The position numbers and the translations under genes were made by a program. Positions 37,178 to 50,786 of a DNA stretch of 64,000 nt are shown in pieces. Source of the stretch: Dermatophagoides farinae (taxonomy: Eukaryota > Arthropoda > Arachnida > Sarcoptiformes > Pyroglyphidae); assembly GCF_024713945.1 (NCBI RefSeq), contig NC_134681.1:3821501-3885500 (forward strand), given 5' to 3'. The notes below the pieces were generated by a model, which ran no database searches, was not told where the DNA came from, and worked only from the letters and a program-made list of their open reading frames with translations. The stretch's first letter is position 1; every line of letters begins with the position of its first letter.

Positions 37178-40100
37178 CTTGCTAGGACCAGATAGATTGA
37201 GAGTGATCTGTAATGTTATGTTTTTTTTTTAAACCACACCACCTTAAGGTCGTGTCTTGTTTTTTTTTTGTTTTTGTTTTTCATTGGGTAGTGCTAGGTC
37301 CTGTGTGGATAGAATGGATGATGAGAAAAAAAAGAAGGCTAGTTGCACCATAGAAAAAGAAATAGAGTGAGAGAGAGAGGTCATAGTTGATACCGTTTTC
37401 TTTTTTTTACAACAACAACGGTATGATGTTTAATTGATTGTTCTGATTGATTGATTGATTGATTGATCTGTTAATGGATTAAATTCTTTTGTTTCTATCA
37501 TAAACAACAGAATTGGGTAGAAAATGATAAAAATTAAAATAAAATTTTTTGTCTTTTTAACCTTGAAAAGAATCTTTAAACTAGATCGATTTTTGTTTTT
37601 TCTCTTTTGCCCAATGGCTTTTTTTCGGTATAATTTATTCAACAAAAACGTTTGTAACAGTTACATTTTATTGCCTCCGTTATTCTCATCTTTTTTTTTT
37701 TTTTGCCAATGGATGGCTTCAATTGCGGCCCTAAAGGTTTGAGTTTTTTTTCTGTGCCGTCCAATTTTTTTTGTTTTGTTTTGTTTAGAATTTTCATTTT
37801 ACCTTCGGATTCTGACTTTGATTTTTTATTTGATTTGAAGAGTAGAGAAAAAAAACACTTTTTATTTCAATGTTTTTTTTCATTTATTTCATTTCAGCCG
37901 TATATACCACTTATTATTTATCAATAGACAAGATAGCCAGCAGCTAGGCCCAAAGAGAGACCAAAGTGAACAACAACAACAACAACAACAAAAAAGACCA
38001 ATGGAACCGGTCATGGTCAAGGTCTTGTATTTTTTTTTTTTTTTTGCTCTTACCTTAGGGACCTTTTTGATAAGAGTCAATAAAAATTGGACACATAATA
38101 GTATATATCAATAATTCCTTCTAAGATGACTATAGTGGGACCCTGAACTGGTTTTTAAATGGAACGTGTGTGTGCGTGTACGTAGGTGTCATAAAATTTT
38201 TTTTTTTTCGGTAAAATCAGTGAATTATAAATAAACAAATGCAATAGTAATGATGATGATAACATGGTTCCAAACACACTGAGGTTTCATTCATCCGTTG
38301 GTTTTTTTTTCGTTGTTTCGTTCGTTGATTTTTCGTCGTCGTCGTCATCGTCATTATTTTTTTTGAGATCTATTTTGAGATGAGCAAATAATGGGTATGG
38401 TCTTGTGGCAACAGAAGAAAGAAAGTAAAAAAAAACAAAAAAGTTGAAAACATTTTTATCTTGTCATTTTTTTTCTTGTTTTCATTGAAATTTTGCGATC
38501 CCTCAAGGGTTTTCCTACTTAACTCTTTTCATTTCATTATATTTTTCAGGTGCTCTAGATACACGTTTGGTTGTGTTCAACGAAATTCTACATTTAATTT
38601 TTCATCGGCCTCACTAATAGATTCGGGTTTTTTTTGTTATTCTCAACTTTGTTTGCTCATCATTCGTTTGTTTTTTTTTTTGCTGTTGTCGTTGTTGTCA
38701 TTGTCATTCAGGCGACCAAAAAAAAACCGCTTTTTTCCAAGAAAGCAAAAAAACGTCATCAGTCGTCAGGTTTTTTTTTCATAGCAAAAAGTTTTGCAAT
38801 CGTAAATGATGATCATGATGATCATATGGTTCATTTGGTCAACGCGCGGTTAACGGTCAAGTGTTTCCTGTGTTTACCACTTGAAAAAAAGGCTCGTACT
38901 ACTCTCGGATTAATTAGCAATTCAAATTAAGATTTTTTTTCCAATAGAAAATTTATTTCGTTTCGGTTGTCTTCTTGTATATACTGTATTTATAATGTCT
39001 TGATTTTTTTTTGTTACACCAACAAACAGAAACCAGTGCAATGTACCCAATTATCCCGAAGTTTCCAATTTTTTTTCACTCTTCAAAACAAAGGGTCCTA
39101 GGTCCAAATAGGACCGTGTTATTTTTTTCCAGTTTACTTATCAATTATTCGCCAATTACTTCGATTCAACAACAACAACAAAAAAGGTTTCCATTACCAG
39201 AAAAAAATATAACGGCTGTGCATGTGTATACATGATAATCAAATCGGAAAAATGAAAAAAAAACCCCGGATGACCACGTGAAATTGATCACCATCATCAT
39301 CATCATTGGTTTTGGATAATATAAAATGGATGTGGAGAAAAAAACATTATTATTTGTTGTTGGTGAACAAAAACCAATGATTAGTTTGTCAAATGATCAT
39401 ATGAACAAGGTGGAAAAATGAAAATAGTGGGCAACAACAACAACAACAAGAGAGAGAAAAAAAACAGATGGCCAATCATTATGATCATCTATGTAATTTT
39501 TTTTCAAAGAATTTTTTCTCTTTAAACAAATTAAAAATTCACGTTTCAATTTTTTTTTTCACCGAAAAAAAATGAAAATATTTTTTCACCAATACAACTC
39601 TTGCTGATCATTTTCATTTTTTTTTTTTTTTTACTTCCTAGTTCTACATTTACAAATTTCACACACACACAGTGTTTCTGGATGAGTTTTTTTTTCGTTG
39701 TTGAATCAAATAAAAAGTACCAGAAAAAATTTCTCACACTGTTGAACATCTCATCATCATCATCATCTTGTCGGTCTTCTTCCTTGTTTTTTTTCCTTTC
39801 GTTTTTTTCAAGTCACCACCACCACCACCACCACCACCACCACCATCACTATCAAGTGGTTAAATTCAATCACTTGGGTCCCAAAGAACAAAACAAAAAA
39901 AATGAAAAAATAACTAGTACTGTATGGGTATTATGAAAAACAGATATGTCTCGCCTAGTGTTTGACAGTGTGGTGTAAAGAAATTTTTTTTATTTTTTTT
40001 TCCAAATTTCAAGTTCAAGTTCACACGCTCCACTTTCGCTACTTCTTCTTCTTCTTCTTCTTTTTCGTCTTCTACAATTTCATTTTATTTCATGTCCGCA

Positions 40101-41360
40101 TTTAGCAATGTCTGTATTATGGGTATATATTATATTAGCTAGGTCCATACCAAATATGAGAGTGAAAGAAAAAGAGAGCAAGGTGCAGCGAAAGTTGACG
40201 TCTAGGTCATGACGGTCTCACACACACACACACACGGACGGACAAACGAACGAACGAAAGAACGAGCGAACGGAGAAAGCTAGACCTTATGGTAATGGTA
40301 TTATTTGAATGAATTGAATAAAAGAAAAAAAGGGGTTGACCGGTTATAATAAATAATAAGGAAGACTTTGGATTTCTTTTCTTTTTCAATTTTGGATTTT
40401 GGATGTTTACCAAATTACTTATGATGTTTTTTTCGGTATATGAAAAAAAATCAAATGGGAAAATTGAAAAATAAGGAAGTAAGTGAATGATGATGATGAT
40501 GATGACCTACCTGCTACACCCGCCAACCTGAATGAATTTATCCGTTTATCCGTTTTTGGTGGGAAATTTTTTTTTTTTTTTTGTTTTGTTTTGTTAAGCT
40601 ATTCGATGTGTGGACACGACCTAGACACCAACAACAAACACACAACAAGTATGTATTTGTTGTTGGTGTCTACAAAGATTATGATGGTTTGACCCTTGAC
40701 AATTGATAATCACTTGGGTCACACTAACTTCCTAGTTCCGAGTCTATTATAAAATTGAAATGAATGTGAAAGGGAAAATTTTTTTTTTTACTTTTTTTCC
40801 AGTGTATATTAGTGTACACACATTTTTTTAATTCAATTTTGGGCGTCATATACACTGAAAAAAAATTGAAATTTGAAAAAAAATTTGATTTTTAATCACA
40901 ATCAACGTAAACTGGTTATGACGCCCAAAGAAGAAGTATATGTAGCTATATATATTATAATTAGACTGTTTTTTTTCGCTTTGTTTCTCATTCCTATCAA
41001 ATGAACAACAACAACAACAACAACAACACCGACAACAACAAAAATCTCCACCTGAATCGAATAAATGAATGAATGGAAGTGGATTGACCCCTTACGTTGA
41101 ACAACAACAACAACAACAACAGCGAGAATTGTTGAACAAGTTCTTTTTATTGAATGAAAGAAAAAATGAATTAACTTTTTTTTCGAGATAAAAAGTGAGA
41201 GTTTCGGTTTTTTGGCCATCTTTTTTTTCGTTGCATTTGAAAATTGTTATTATGCTGGATGATTATGATCATCATCATGCTCATCAAGTTCATTAGCCTC
41301 GTTCATTGACAGCTTCTGTATGATTGTTGTTGTTGTTTGATATTTGGTGATATTTTTCAA

Positions 41361-41427
<67 letters not shown>

Positions 41428-41586
41428 ATCGTTATGATGATCATCATCATTGGCCAATGGTCATTATCATTATCATCATTTTTTCTGGATATGAATGTTT
41501 TGATTGTGTTTAGTTTTCAATGTTTTTTTTTCAATGAATAACGACATTGACATATTTGATATAAAGTTCAAGTTCAAGTTCATTGC

Positions 41587-41619
<33 letters not shown>

Positions 41620-44600
41620 TGATGAGTTTAAAGTTTTTTTCTCTTGAACATGTTTTAAACAATTTATATATATTCATGGTGAATAATGAATTTTTATTTT
41701 TGAAAAGTGAACTTGTTTTCTTTCTCTCTCTCTCGCAAGTTAACACACAACCCCTACACACACACACAATGGTGGTTTTTTTCTATTGTGTTGATTATCA
41801 TTCACATATATATATGATGAAGAAACATATTCTGCGCATTACGTGTGACCGGAATAATCATCATCATTATTTATTGATTATGTGATTCTTTAAAAACAAA
41901 ATGACTATTATGTCATTGACCATAATGGTCAGATTTTTTTTTCTATGTTCAGTTTCAATTTATATGGAATGAATTGAATGAAACAAAAAAAAAAATTCTA
42001 GAATGGTCAATAATAACGAGTGAAGACGAAAATAAAATAAAACGAAAAAATTGAATGTAAACAAAGATAAATTCAAAGTCTGTGTGTGTGTGTGTGTTTG
42101 TTTGTGTATGTGCGGATGATTCCGTTATCTATTAATTAATAATTTCAACAATAATTATTACGTTGACCATTGGAAATAATGATGAAAAACAAAACAAAAA
42201 AAAAATTCTCCATAATGAAACTGGTCATTGACCGTTCTACTCCTACTACTATTCAAAAATAAAAAAAAGTAAAAAAACATTACCATCATCATCATAAGCA
42301 AGTGTGCTGGCTGGTTGTTTGATTGATTTACAATAGCTCCATAGTATATATATGAATGGATGGATGGATGGATGGCCTTTAAGTTTAGCCCGTTTAAGTT
42401 TAAGGTTAGAATTACTATTGCTATTGTATGTATGTGGCCGCCCAAATACCAAAAAAAAAGACTTTCTCCTTCGTCTACGGGAGATGCGCAGAAAAATAGC
42501 TCTTTTTTTTTGCTTTCACAAATGAACTTTTAATTTGAACTTTGACTTTAAAATGAAGAATGGAATGGAATGGAATAAATTTTTTTTTTAAATCTTGAAC
42601 GAATAATTTGAATAAAACTACCAAACAAAACGACAGGTTGACTGAACGAACGAACGATCGATCTCGATCGATCGATTGATTTTTTTTCTCATTCTCCACT
42701 GTTATAACTTTGATGTGGCAAATCAACATCATAATGATTGTGACCAAAAGGTCAATGTTAGTGTAGTGGCCAGTGGTCAAGTGAACTGACCGCTGAATCG
42801 ACCAACCATCCATGACCGTGCTGTTCGGTGCTGTTCGAAGGTGAAAGGTCAAGTCTTTCTTGCTTTTGCTTTTCTTTTTTTTGTTTGGTCAAAAATATCA
42901 GATATGTACAAGTGAAATTTTTTTTCTGGACTTTCAACTTTGACTTTCTTTAGTTTAATTTTTTGTTCTTTGCTCTTGATATTAAAAAAATGGCCCTAGT
43001 CACTGGCCTAGCTGTTTTTATGTATGTTGATGTTGTGAAAGTGAATTTGACCCTTGGTCAAAGAGAAACCTTAAAAGTAATAATAATAATAGTATGTTTT
43101 GATTCTTGACCAAAAAAAAAAATTTCCAATTCCAATTATAACACTAACAATCCAATCACAAAACAGGAAACAGGAAAAGACGACCGATGTTGACCTTTTT
43201 CAAATGTGAAAAACAAAATTTGTTCAATGAAAAAACAAAAAAAAATGATATCATGAGATGAGAAAAAGCGAAATTTTTCTTGATGAACCCAATGCATTCA
43301 ATGACCTTTGTATGTGTCTGTTCTTTCTATCTATCTCTTTATATTTGGCTGATTGGTTAGTTGGTTGGTTGATTTTTTTGAATTTTTTTCGCAGAAATTC
43401 TTCAGGTAGTAGGAGTATAAAGATATGTGATGAAAAACACCTTCGTTATCATTATTATCATCAACATTATAAATGGTTTGCGTAAAAAGTGAAATGACAA
43501 TGAAATAAATGCCTCCTGACTGGTTTCGGGTTTGATTTTTTTTTCTCTGATCAGGATATATATATACACACACATACGATGATACTACAAGATCTTTTGC
43601 TTGTAGTTTGTTAACTAGTTACCAGAATACAGGATTCAAATGATAAAGTTCAAAGTTCATATGAATGTTCGCGCCCAGATTTGCCAGAATGTTTGTTGTT
43701 CATTAGTAGAATATATATATATATATATATATATATGACGCCAATATGATAATGAAAATTGATTTTCATCAATATCAAATAACTGATTGATTGAAAATAA
43801 AACAATGGTCATTAACCTTGATGATTCTTGTTATAGTGAAAATGAATGAAAAACCACAAAAAAAAGATTTTCATAATAAAATCATTCATTTCATATAAGT
43901 GAGAGTGTGTTCGCCTCGAATCTTAAATGGCTAATCAAAAAATAAACAACAACAACAACAACAACAACGACAACATTATGTGCTCAACTAAATTGAAACG
44001 TTCGATTATCGTTTCATTTTCTGTATAAAAGGTTGAATGATCTTTCAATGGAAAAACATTTTAACGAAAAAAAACCATGATAAAAAAAGAAATTTTTGGT
44101 TTTGTTCAAAGTAGAATGAACCTCTCTCTCTGTGTGTGTGTGCGTGTGTTTCGTATATTTTATTAACACTAACACTAACTAACTAGTTGGCTAAATATAT
44201 TTTTTTTCTAGTTATCTAATACTGAATGATGATGATCATCATTATCATTCGCAACCACACAGGTAGCCAGGTAGGTTTTTCTTCTGTATGTCTGTATTAT
44301 TTACAACTAAAGCCACTCACAGGTGATGCTGCTACTTCTGCTGCTGCTGTTGTTGTGTTTGATCGTAATATAATGATGAACAAAATTCAATGTTTCTTCT
44401 TCCATCCACAAGCATCATGCTCATTATGTTGTTGTTGTTGTTGTTGATAGTGGTGGTATGGTGGTGAACTTGAAAAAAAGGTCAATCACGTCAGCATTTT
44501 TTTTTCATTTTGGTTTAGTGAACAAACAATACCATCCAATCAGTCAGGTGAATGTACGATCACTGGAAATGAAGAGAAAAGGCTCCAATGATGGTCAACA

Positions 44601-47600
44601 ACTTTTTTTTTCTAAATCGCCATTAAATATATTCCGCATAGACAAAACTAAAAATGGTAAAATTCAACCTGTTGTTTTTTTTCTCGCTGTATTGTTCGGA
44701 TAACAACAGAAAAAAAATATGATCATGGTCGGTTATTATTATTTTTTTTTTTTTATTAGATCCGGATACAATTGATTGATACAAAAAGAGAGAGAGAGAT
44801 ATGGAAATATCGATGGATTTATTATTTCCTTTTTTTTCATTATTATTTCCAGGCCATTTGTTGCTGTTGTTTTCCATGGCCATCACATGCTACTAATCAC
44901 TGTGTGTGTGTGTGTATGTATGATGATTGGAACGAAAGAGTTTCACTCTCTCATTCGGCGCTGATCAATAAAGTCAAATAAAATAAAATAAAAAATAACC
45001 AATGAAGCTATTTGATACATATTTCTACTGCTTATTTATGGCTAAAAAGAAAATATCAACCAATATGTACAGTACAGTACAATACGATACAATAGAATAC
45101 AATACAATATCTGGTTAATTGTGATATTGGTTGTGATACTAATAATAACAATAACAATAACAATATATATATATATGGACAATGACAATATCACCACCAA
45201 TAATAATAACAACAACAACAACAACAACAACAACAAATCAAACAGTGAATAAAAAAGAATGGAAAAAAAACTACAAAGAATAGAATGAATACATAGAAAT
45301 GGGAGAAAAAAAAGGGTTAACACTATATATATGCTGGTTTTTTTTCATCTGGAAGAATTAAAATTTGAATTTTATTTTTCCTTTTTTTTTTGCTTTATCA
45401 AATGAAAAGTTTCATTTTCATTTTCATTCAATGAAATTTCCAAAAAAAAAAATTGATCCAGTTTTTTTTTCTTTTCACCATTTTTTTTTCTTCTTCTTCT
45501 TCTTCTTGGTTATGATTTATTGTTATTGATTATAATGGTAGTATAGTTGTCATTTGATATCGAAACACGGTAACTACAACTATGATGACGACGACGACAG
45601 AAAATTATTTGCTCCAAAAAATAGTCACCAATTTTTTTTTTTTGCTGTGAGTTGGTCAGTAAGTCGGATTATTATTAGTGTTCTGTCTGTGTGTATGTCG
45701 AATTCGAAGGATTAATATTCCGGAATGGGTACAAATAAGTTTTCATGTCATCTTTGACAAAGAATTACTTGCTGTCGTGTAAATTTACATTTTTTTTTAC
45801 TTTTCAAAGAAAAAACTACAAAATGAAGACGAAAGTTTTCTTTTCTGGTCACTAATTTTGGGATCATTTTTTTTGGATTCAGATTTATGAATCAAATGAA
45901 TGATCCAGAAAAAAAATGAACGAAAGAAAACGAAAACAAATCTGCCGCTCAATGACCAAATGGTTCAGATGGTCAAAGATTTGTCAATCATATTCGTATT
46001 TTTTTTTTTTTTTGGTCAAATTCAAACTTTAAATTCAACCAAATACCAACAAGTAATAGCTTGAACCAATCACAATGATTTGGATCAATTGTCAAATTCA
46101 TCAAAAATAAAAAAAAATTGATCGTTGACAAACAACGTTGTTGTTGTTGTTGTTATTGTTGGACAAATAAAATAACCCGATGATAGTTGTTGGTCAAATT
46201 TTTAGCCATGTTATTTATTTCTAATTATTTTCATTACTATTATTATACTTAAACCATTTGCATTTGCTTTTGTTGTTGTTAGTTTAACTGTTGAAATTTC
46301 TCTCTCTCAAAAAAAAAATTTTTTTTTTGTTCATTCTTTGCCATTCATTACCCCTTTTTTTCGATCATCAGTCAGTCAATCAAAATTTTGATAACACAAT
46401 ATGACAGTTTGTCATTTAAATTGTGAAAAGAAAAAAAAATTTTTTTCCTGGAACATTTGTGATGAAATTTTTAGTTTTTTTTTTTGTTTGGCACACAAAT
46501 ACAACTTAAATCGACACTACGACTTATGAATGAATCGATCAGTGGCGGCGGACCTATCTTTTTGATTCTTTTTTTGTTTGTTTGTTTGTTTATTTGTTTG
46601 TTCGTGTGTATCTGTGTATCTTGGATCTTCTCCCGTATCAATCAAAAAAAAAAAAAAAAAACGGGTTAACACGTGTTAAACAAACAAACAAAAAAAGGAA
46701 AAAAAATTTTTCACTTGCATACAAATTTCCAACCGATTGACTGACTGACTGACTGGCTGAATTGACTATAAATTGATCCAACTGAACATGGCTGATCGAG
46801 CATTTTTAAATGGAATAGGAACAAAAAAAATTCAACAATAGAATGATGATGACAGATTGCATTTTAATGAAAGATTAATTTAAAACATTTTATTTCAATG
46901 AAAAAAAAAATACTACCAAACATATCAAAATTTGCATTTTGAATGTCATTGATTCTTTATTCATTTATTTATTTAGTGTTTTTTTTTCTTCGTCCAAATT
47001 TAGAAACAGAAACAGTGTGTGTGTGTGTGAGTGTTTGGATTTCTAAAAATAAATTTCCAATGAACGAGAACAGGTTCATTTTATTTTTTTTCTATTTCTT
47101 TTTTTTTTGGTACGAATAAGATGACAAACAAAGGTCTTTAAATGCACCGATGGATGTTTTTATTATTCAATTTACTGTTACTATTGATTCAAGGCCAAGT
47201 TCATGAACTGATTGATACCGATACCGATACTGATCGATAGCAACAGTAACGATATGATCACGAATGGAAAAAAATAAAAAAATTCAATAATTCATCTGAT
47301 CGATTGATAGACACCACTTTCACTTTGTATAATTTTGGCCTAGCCTAAAATCAGAAAAAAAAATTAATTTTCTTTTAAGTTTTCTTCCCAATTCACGATT
47401 TTTCATGATGATGATACAGAAACCGAGGCTAAAGACCTAGCTGGAATGTTGTATTGTACATTGTGTGTAGATGAGAAAGGGAAAAAAAATAGAAAATAGA
47501 GAAACAGACCAGAGAAAATAACAAGTGTTGAGCTTTTGATTCTTTTTGATTTCAATTTCATTCGTGTACAGAAAATGAAACTTTACAGCAACAAAAAAAA

Positions 47601-49362
47601 GAAAGCAGAAAAAAACCGGTCCAAGATGAAAAAAAAGAAAACAAAAAATAACTTTGTCCCTAGACCCTCGGGGTGAAGATTCCATGTGACCTCCATTAAG
47701 CTTTGTTGACCACCAACCGTAAATATACAGGTAAACGAGACCTAGCAAAGTTTTTTCTTTACACTGCCATCTCATCATCTTGATATGGCCTAAGCAGCAG
47801 CAAAAAAAACAAACTAAAATCTGGTCTGACATTAAGTGAAATGACCCTTGATGTCGAATGAAAAAAATATATATTGAACTTTTAAACAAACGGTGAAAGT
47901 TGACAAGATTTTAGAAAGACAAAAAAAAGAGTTAAACCAGAAAAAGGATGTCACATTCATCCAGTGATTCATCGTTCGAAACAACAACAACAACAAGAAA
48001 CCCTAGGTTAATTTGTCTCGGTACAACGAACAAGATGATATTTGCGAATGAACAATGAGATTTTTTTTTTTTTGGTTTTTTGCGGTGATCTTCTTCGATT
48101 TCTTCCATGATTCAATGTATGAATGAATGAAAAAAAATCTGAATGACCGGATGTTGTTTTCTTTCTTTTTTTTTGTTTTGTCTTCATATCTATTCGTTTG
48201 TCTATCATTCAATTCATGTGTGTGTGTGTGTATGTGTTAACCCTATTGACTTTTCAACCGATGAATGTTTTCAATGAGTTCAGACAGTGGAAAAAAAACA
48301 GAGCAAAAAAAAGAAAGATCCCAGTTTGATCTCATTAATCTCAGGTTTCATCTTTTTCCGTTTTCGTTGTTGTTGTTGTCACACATGACACAAACTATCC
48401 TGAATCATTGGATGAATGAATGGTCATAGGGCTAATTTTTCATTGTATTTAAAAGATAAAGATTTATTAGGTAATGAAACGTTTTTCTTTTCTTTTCTTC
48501 TATTTTTTTTTCTTCCGTAACTTGAATAGAGAAGACAATGAATGAATCTGTTGAATGGGAAAACCATCGCCAACACCACCACCACCACCACCAAACACCA
48601 AGAAAATAATGGGTTAAATAACCGATTATTCACATAAGGCGCTTTTATGTATTGATTTTCATTATAGATATAAAGGACCAAACAAAACAAAACAAAAAAA
48701 AAGGTTTTCCGATCTGAATAACAACAACGATGACGACCAAAAATATACAGTTTTAATGAAGGCTAATTTGTTACAATTACGATTTTACGAACGGAACAAC
48801 AACAACAACAACAACAACAACAACGACAGAGAGATAGTAACCAAAGGTAACAAAACCCAAACAACGTGACTAAACTATCCATTGGTTTATCGTGTCCGTT
48901 ATTTCTATAATTTTATCGTAAAGACAGCTGCCCATGGCCAAATAAGTAAATGGCTAGGGCTCATTAATTATGACACATGTTGCTTTTCTGTTGTTATTAG
49001 TGTTGTTGTTGGTATATATGTGTGTGCAGCTGACTGACCATCGTATCCATAGAGTAGATATATTTTAAATGAAATTGACCAAAAAAAAAATGGATGTTGT
49101 CGTTTTCATTGATGATGATGATGATGATGATGGGTCATCACGTCCGATGTTTCCGGTTCAAATTTTCTCACTTTTTTTTCTCTCTCAAAAAAACATTATT
49201 AATTGTGAAATTGTTTTTTTTTTGGCCATCATCATCATCATCATCATCAATGAATACCTGAATGACCTAGACAATTTGTTGTTATTTTTTTGGCTGATAA
49301 AAAACTACAAATTGACATTAGAAAAGAAAAACAAATCACATCAGGAAATTTTGTTTGTAATA

Positions 49363-49384
49363 TTGACCTTGATCTTGACCTTGC
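49363..49384 (-). promoter_or_regulatory. Two CAAGGTCA extended half-sites
   Basis: On the minus strand this reads CAAGGTCAAGATCAAGGTCA: two CAAGGTCA copies 12 bp apart. The second, TCAAGGTCA, matches the FTZ-F1/NR5A and ERR monomer consensus YCAAGGYCR exactly. About 17 kb upstream of Blimp-1. Confidence 0.45.
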
Positions 49385-49685
49385 AGTTCCTTTTTTATTT
49401 TTTTTTTCGATTATTATGAGGGTGTATGTATGTATGTGTCTGACATATATGAAAATAGAGGATATCCAAAAAAAAAAAAACATTAGATCAACGGATGACA
49501 CAAACGTAAAATGAACCGTTCAAAAAATTCTAGGTTATTGCATGTTATGCATGTTAACATACGATGATTTCCTTTTTCATTTTAATTTCACCACCATATT
49601 TACCATTGATGATGTGGGAGATAGACAGGTCAAATAATAGCAGCAACAGATTGAATCACAATCGGAAAACTTGACACAACCAGAG

Positions 49686-49711
49686 ACCTTGGCCTTGGCC
49701 TTGGCCTTGGG
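49686..49711 (-). repeat. Tandem CCAAGG hexamer array
   Basis: Four CCAAGG units in tandem on the minus strand (period 6), ending CCAAGGTC. Each internal unit forms CCAAGGCCA, which also fits YCAAGGYCR. It lies about 300 bp from the CAAGGTCA pair, making a compact cluster. Confidence 0.5.
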
Positions 49712-50162
49712 TTTTCTTTTGTAATCATTTGCATAAGATTGGTACATGGTGAACACCGACACATGACACAATTCACATACGGTTATTGATCAGAAAAAAA
49801 ATTGAAGAAAATCAATAGCAAAAAAAAAAAGAAAATGAATCGGGTCCCGAATTTTTTTTTCATTCATAAAGATTGACCTTTTTTTCTGATACCACCACCA
49901 CCAGCACAATGAAAACTTTACCTAACCTAGATTTCATTTTTTTTTCTTCTTCTTCTGTCTACATATTTCAAATCATCAACTAGTATTTATCGTAACTCTT
50001 ACGTACCGGGTTTTTTTTCAAATATATGCATTATGTCTTTACGTAAATCTATGGGCTTGGTCCATTCATTCATCGATTCAAACTGGAGACATGTTTGAGA
50101 CACTTACTTATAATATAGAAAATAAGTGGGAAACAAATATTGTCATTTAAGGTGTGGGTGTC

Positions 50163-50226
<64 letters not shown>

Positions 50227-50657
50227 AATAAACATTCAGGAAGAACAGCTAGTGGACAGAATACCGAAATCTTTTGCATACAAATAGAGTGGACATTGGT
50301 GGATCCATTGTATGTGTGTATATCTCGGGCCAAGCTAATCGGTTAATATTTAAATTTTTACCGGACGTTTATATAAAAGATTGTCTTGAATAACAACAAC
50401 GATAACTAATCGATGGCAACAAAACAAAAAATCTCGTGAGAAAATTTTGTGTAACCATTTTAATTTTCATCATCATCATCGGAACCGGACAACAACGTAT
50501 TTGGTCATCATTATAAAGAATAAATAAAAAAAAAACAAATCAATTCGACCTCAAAATGTCAAAAATAATTTCTCTTTACATTCAATAGATTATTGGTGAG
50601 AGAATGAAGTTGGAAAAAAAGTTTTTTTTTCATCATCAAGTTCTTTTCAGATCTTCG

Positions 50658-50669
50658 TTTATTTTTATT
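50658..50669 (-). terminator. Poly(A) signals next to a stop codon
   Basis: TTTATT at 50658-50663 and 50664-50669 (two AATAAA on the minus strand) begin one base after the TAG stop of the orphan terminal exon at 50671-50786. Confidence 0.45.
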
Positions 50670-50670
50670 T

Positions 50671-50786
50671 CTATTTTTTTCCAATTTGTTTACCGTTCAC
50701 ATCATACAATGAATCGTTGATTGTCAAATTCACTCTTTCAACACTCTTTCCGTCCATATATACTGGATATATTTTGTAATATGAAA
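50671..50786 (-). CDS. Probable terminal coding exon of an unidentified minus-strand gene
   Basis: A textbook acceptor (TTTTTTTTTTAATTTCTTTTCAG) at 50787 opens a frame entered in phase 1: 37 residues ending in TAG at 50671-50673. The encoded tail reads SYYKIYPVYMDGKSVERV, then NLTINDSLYDVNGKQIGKK. It is balanced, non-repetitive sequence with an N-glycosylation sequon (NLT), rare in this region. AATAAA follows at once. The upstream exons should lie to the right, but I could not identify them: the adjacent upstream frame (50787-50880) has only a weak GTTTTT donor. Protein family not recognised. Alternatively it is a fortuitous open frame behind a T-rich tract. Confidence 0.45.

Larger units (their letters stand above)
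37178..50657. other. Gene-poor stretch upstream of Blimp-1
   Basis: I found no exon I can support in this 13.5 kb. It carries the two longest GA/CT tracts (41364-41426; 50164-50222), an (AT)n tract at 43711-43736, (CA)n near 37121-37140, (AAC)n near 41006-41032, 43947-43970, 45206-45236 and 48798-48822, and the motif words described in the findings. Frames such as 42475-42852 and 47437-47889 (-) have mixed composition but no acceptor, donor or domain support. Confidence 0.5.

Noticed and set aside
37711-37738. Possible short first exon MDGFNCGPK with donor AAAG|GTTTGAG
   Set aside because: Too short, weak donor, no downstream exon found.
38550-38784. Possible plus-strand exon after the TTTTTCAG acceptor at 38549
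   Set aside because: The first 25 codons look mixed, but the frame then runs through T8 and GTT repeats, and no donor or partner exon fits.
42475-42852. 125-codon minus-strand ORF of mixed composition
   Set aside because: No acceptor, donor, poly(A) signal or recognisable domain; the length is attainable by chance in 64 kb of AT-rich DNA.
47437-47889. 150-codon minus-strand hydrophobic ORF
   Set aside because: Hydrophobicity comes from A-rich plus-strand runs; no supporting signals.
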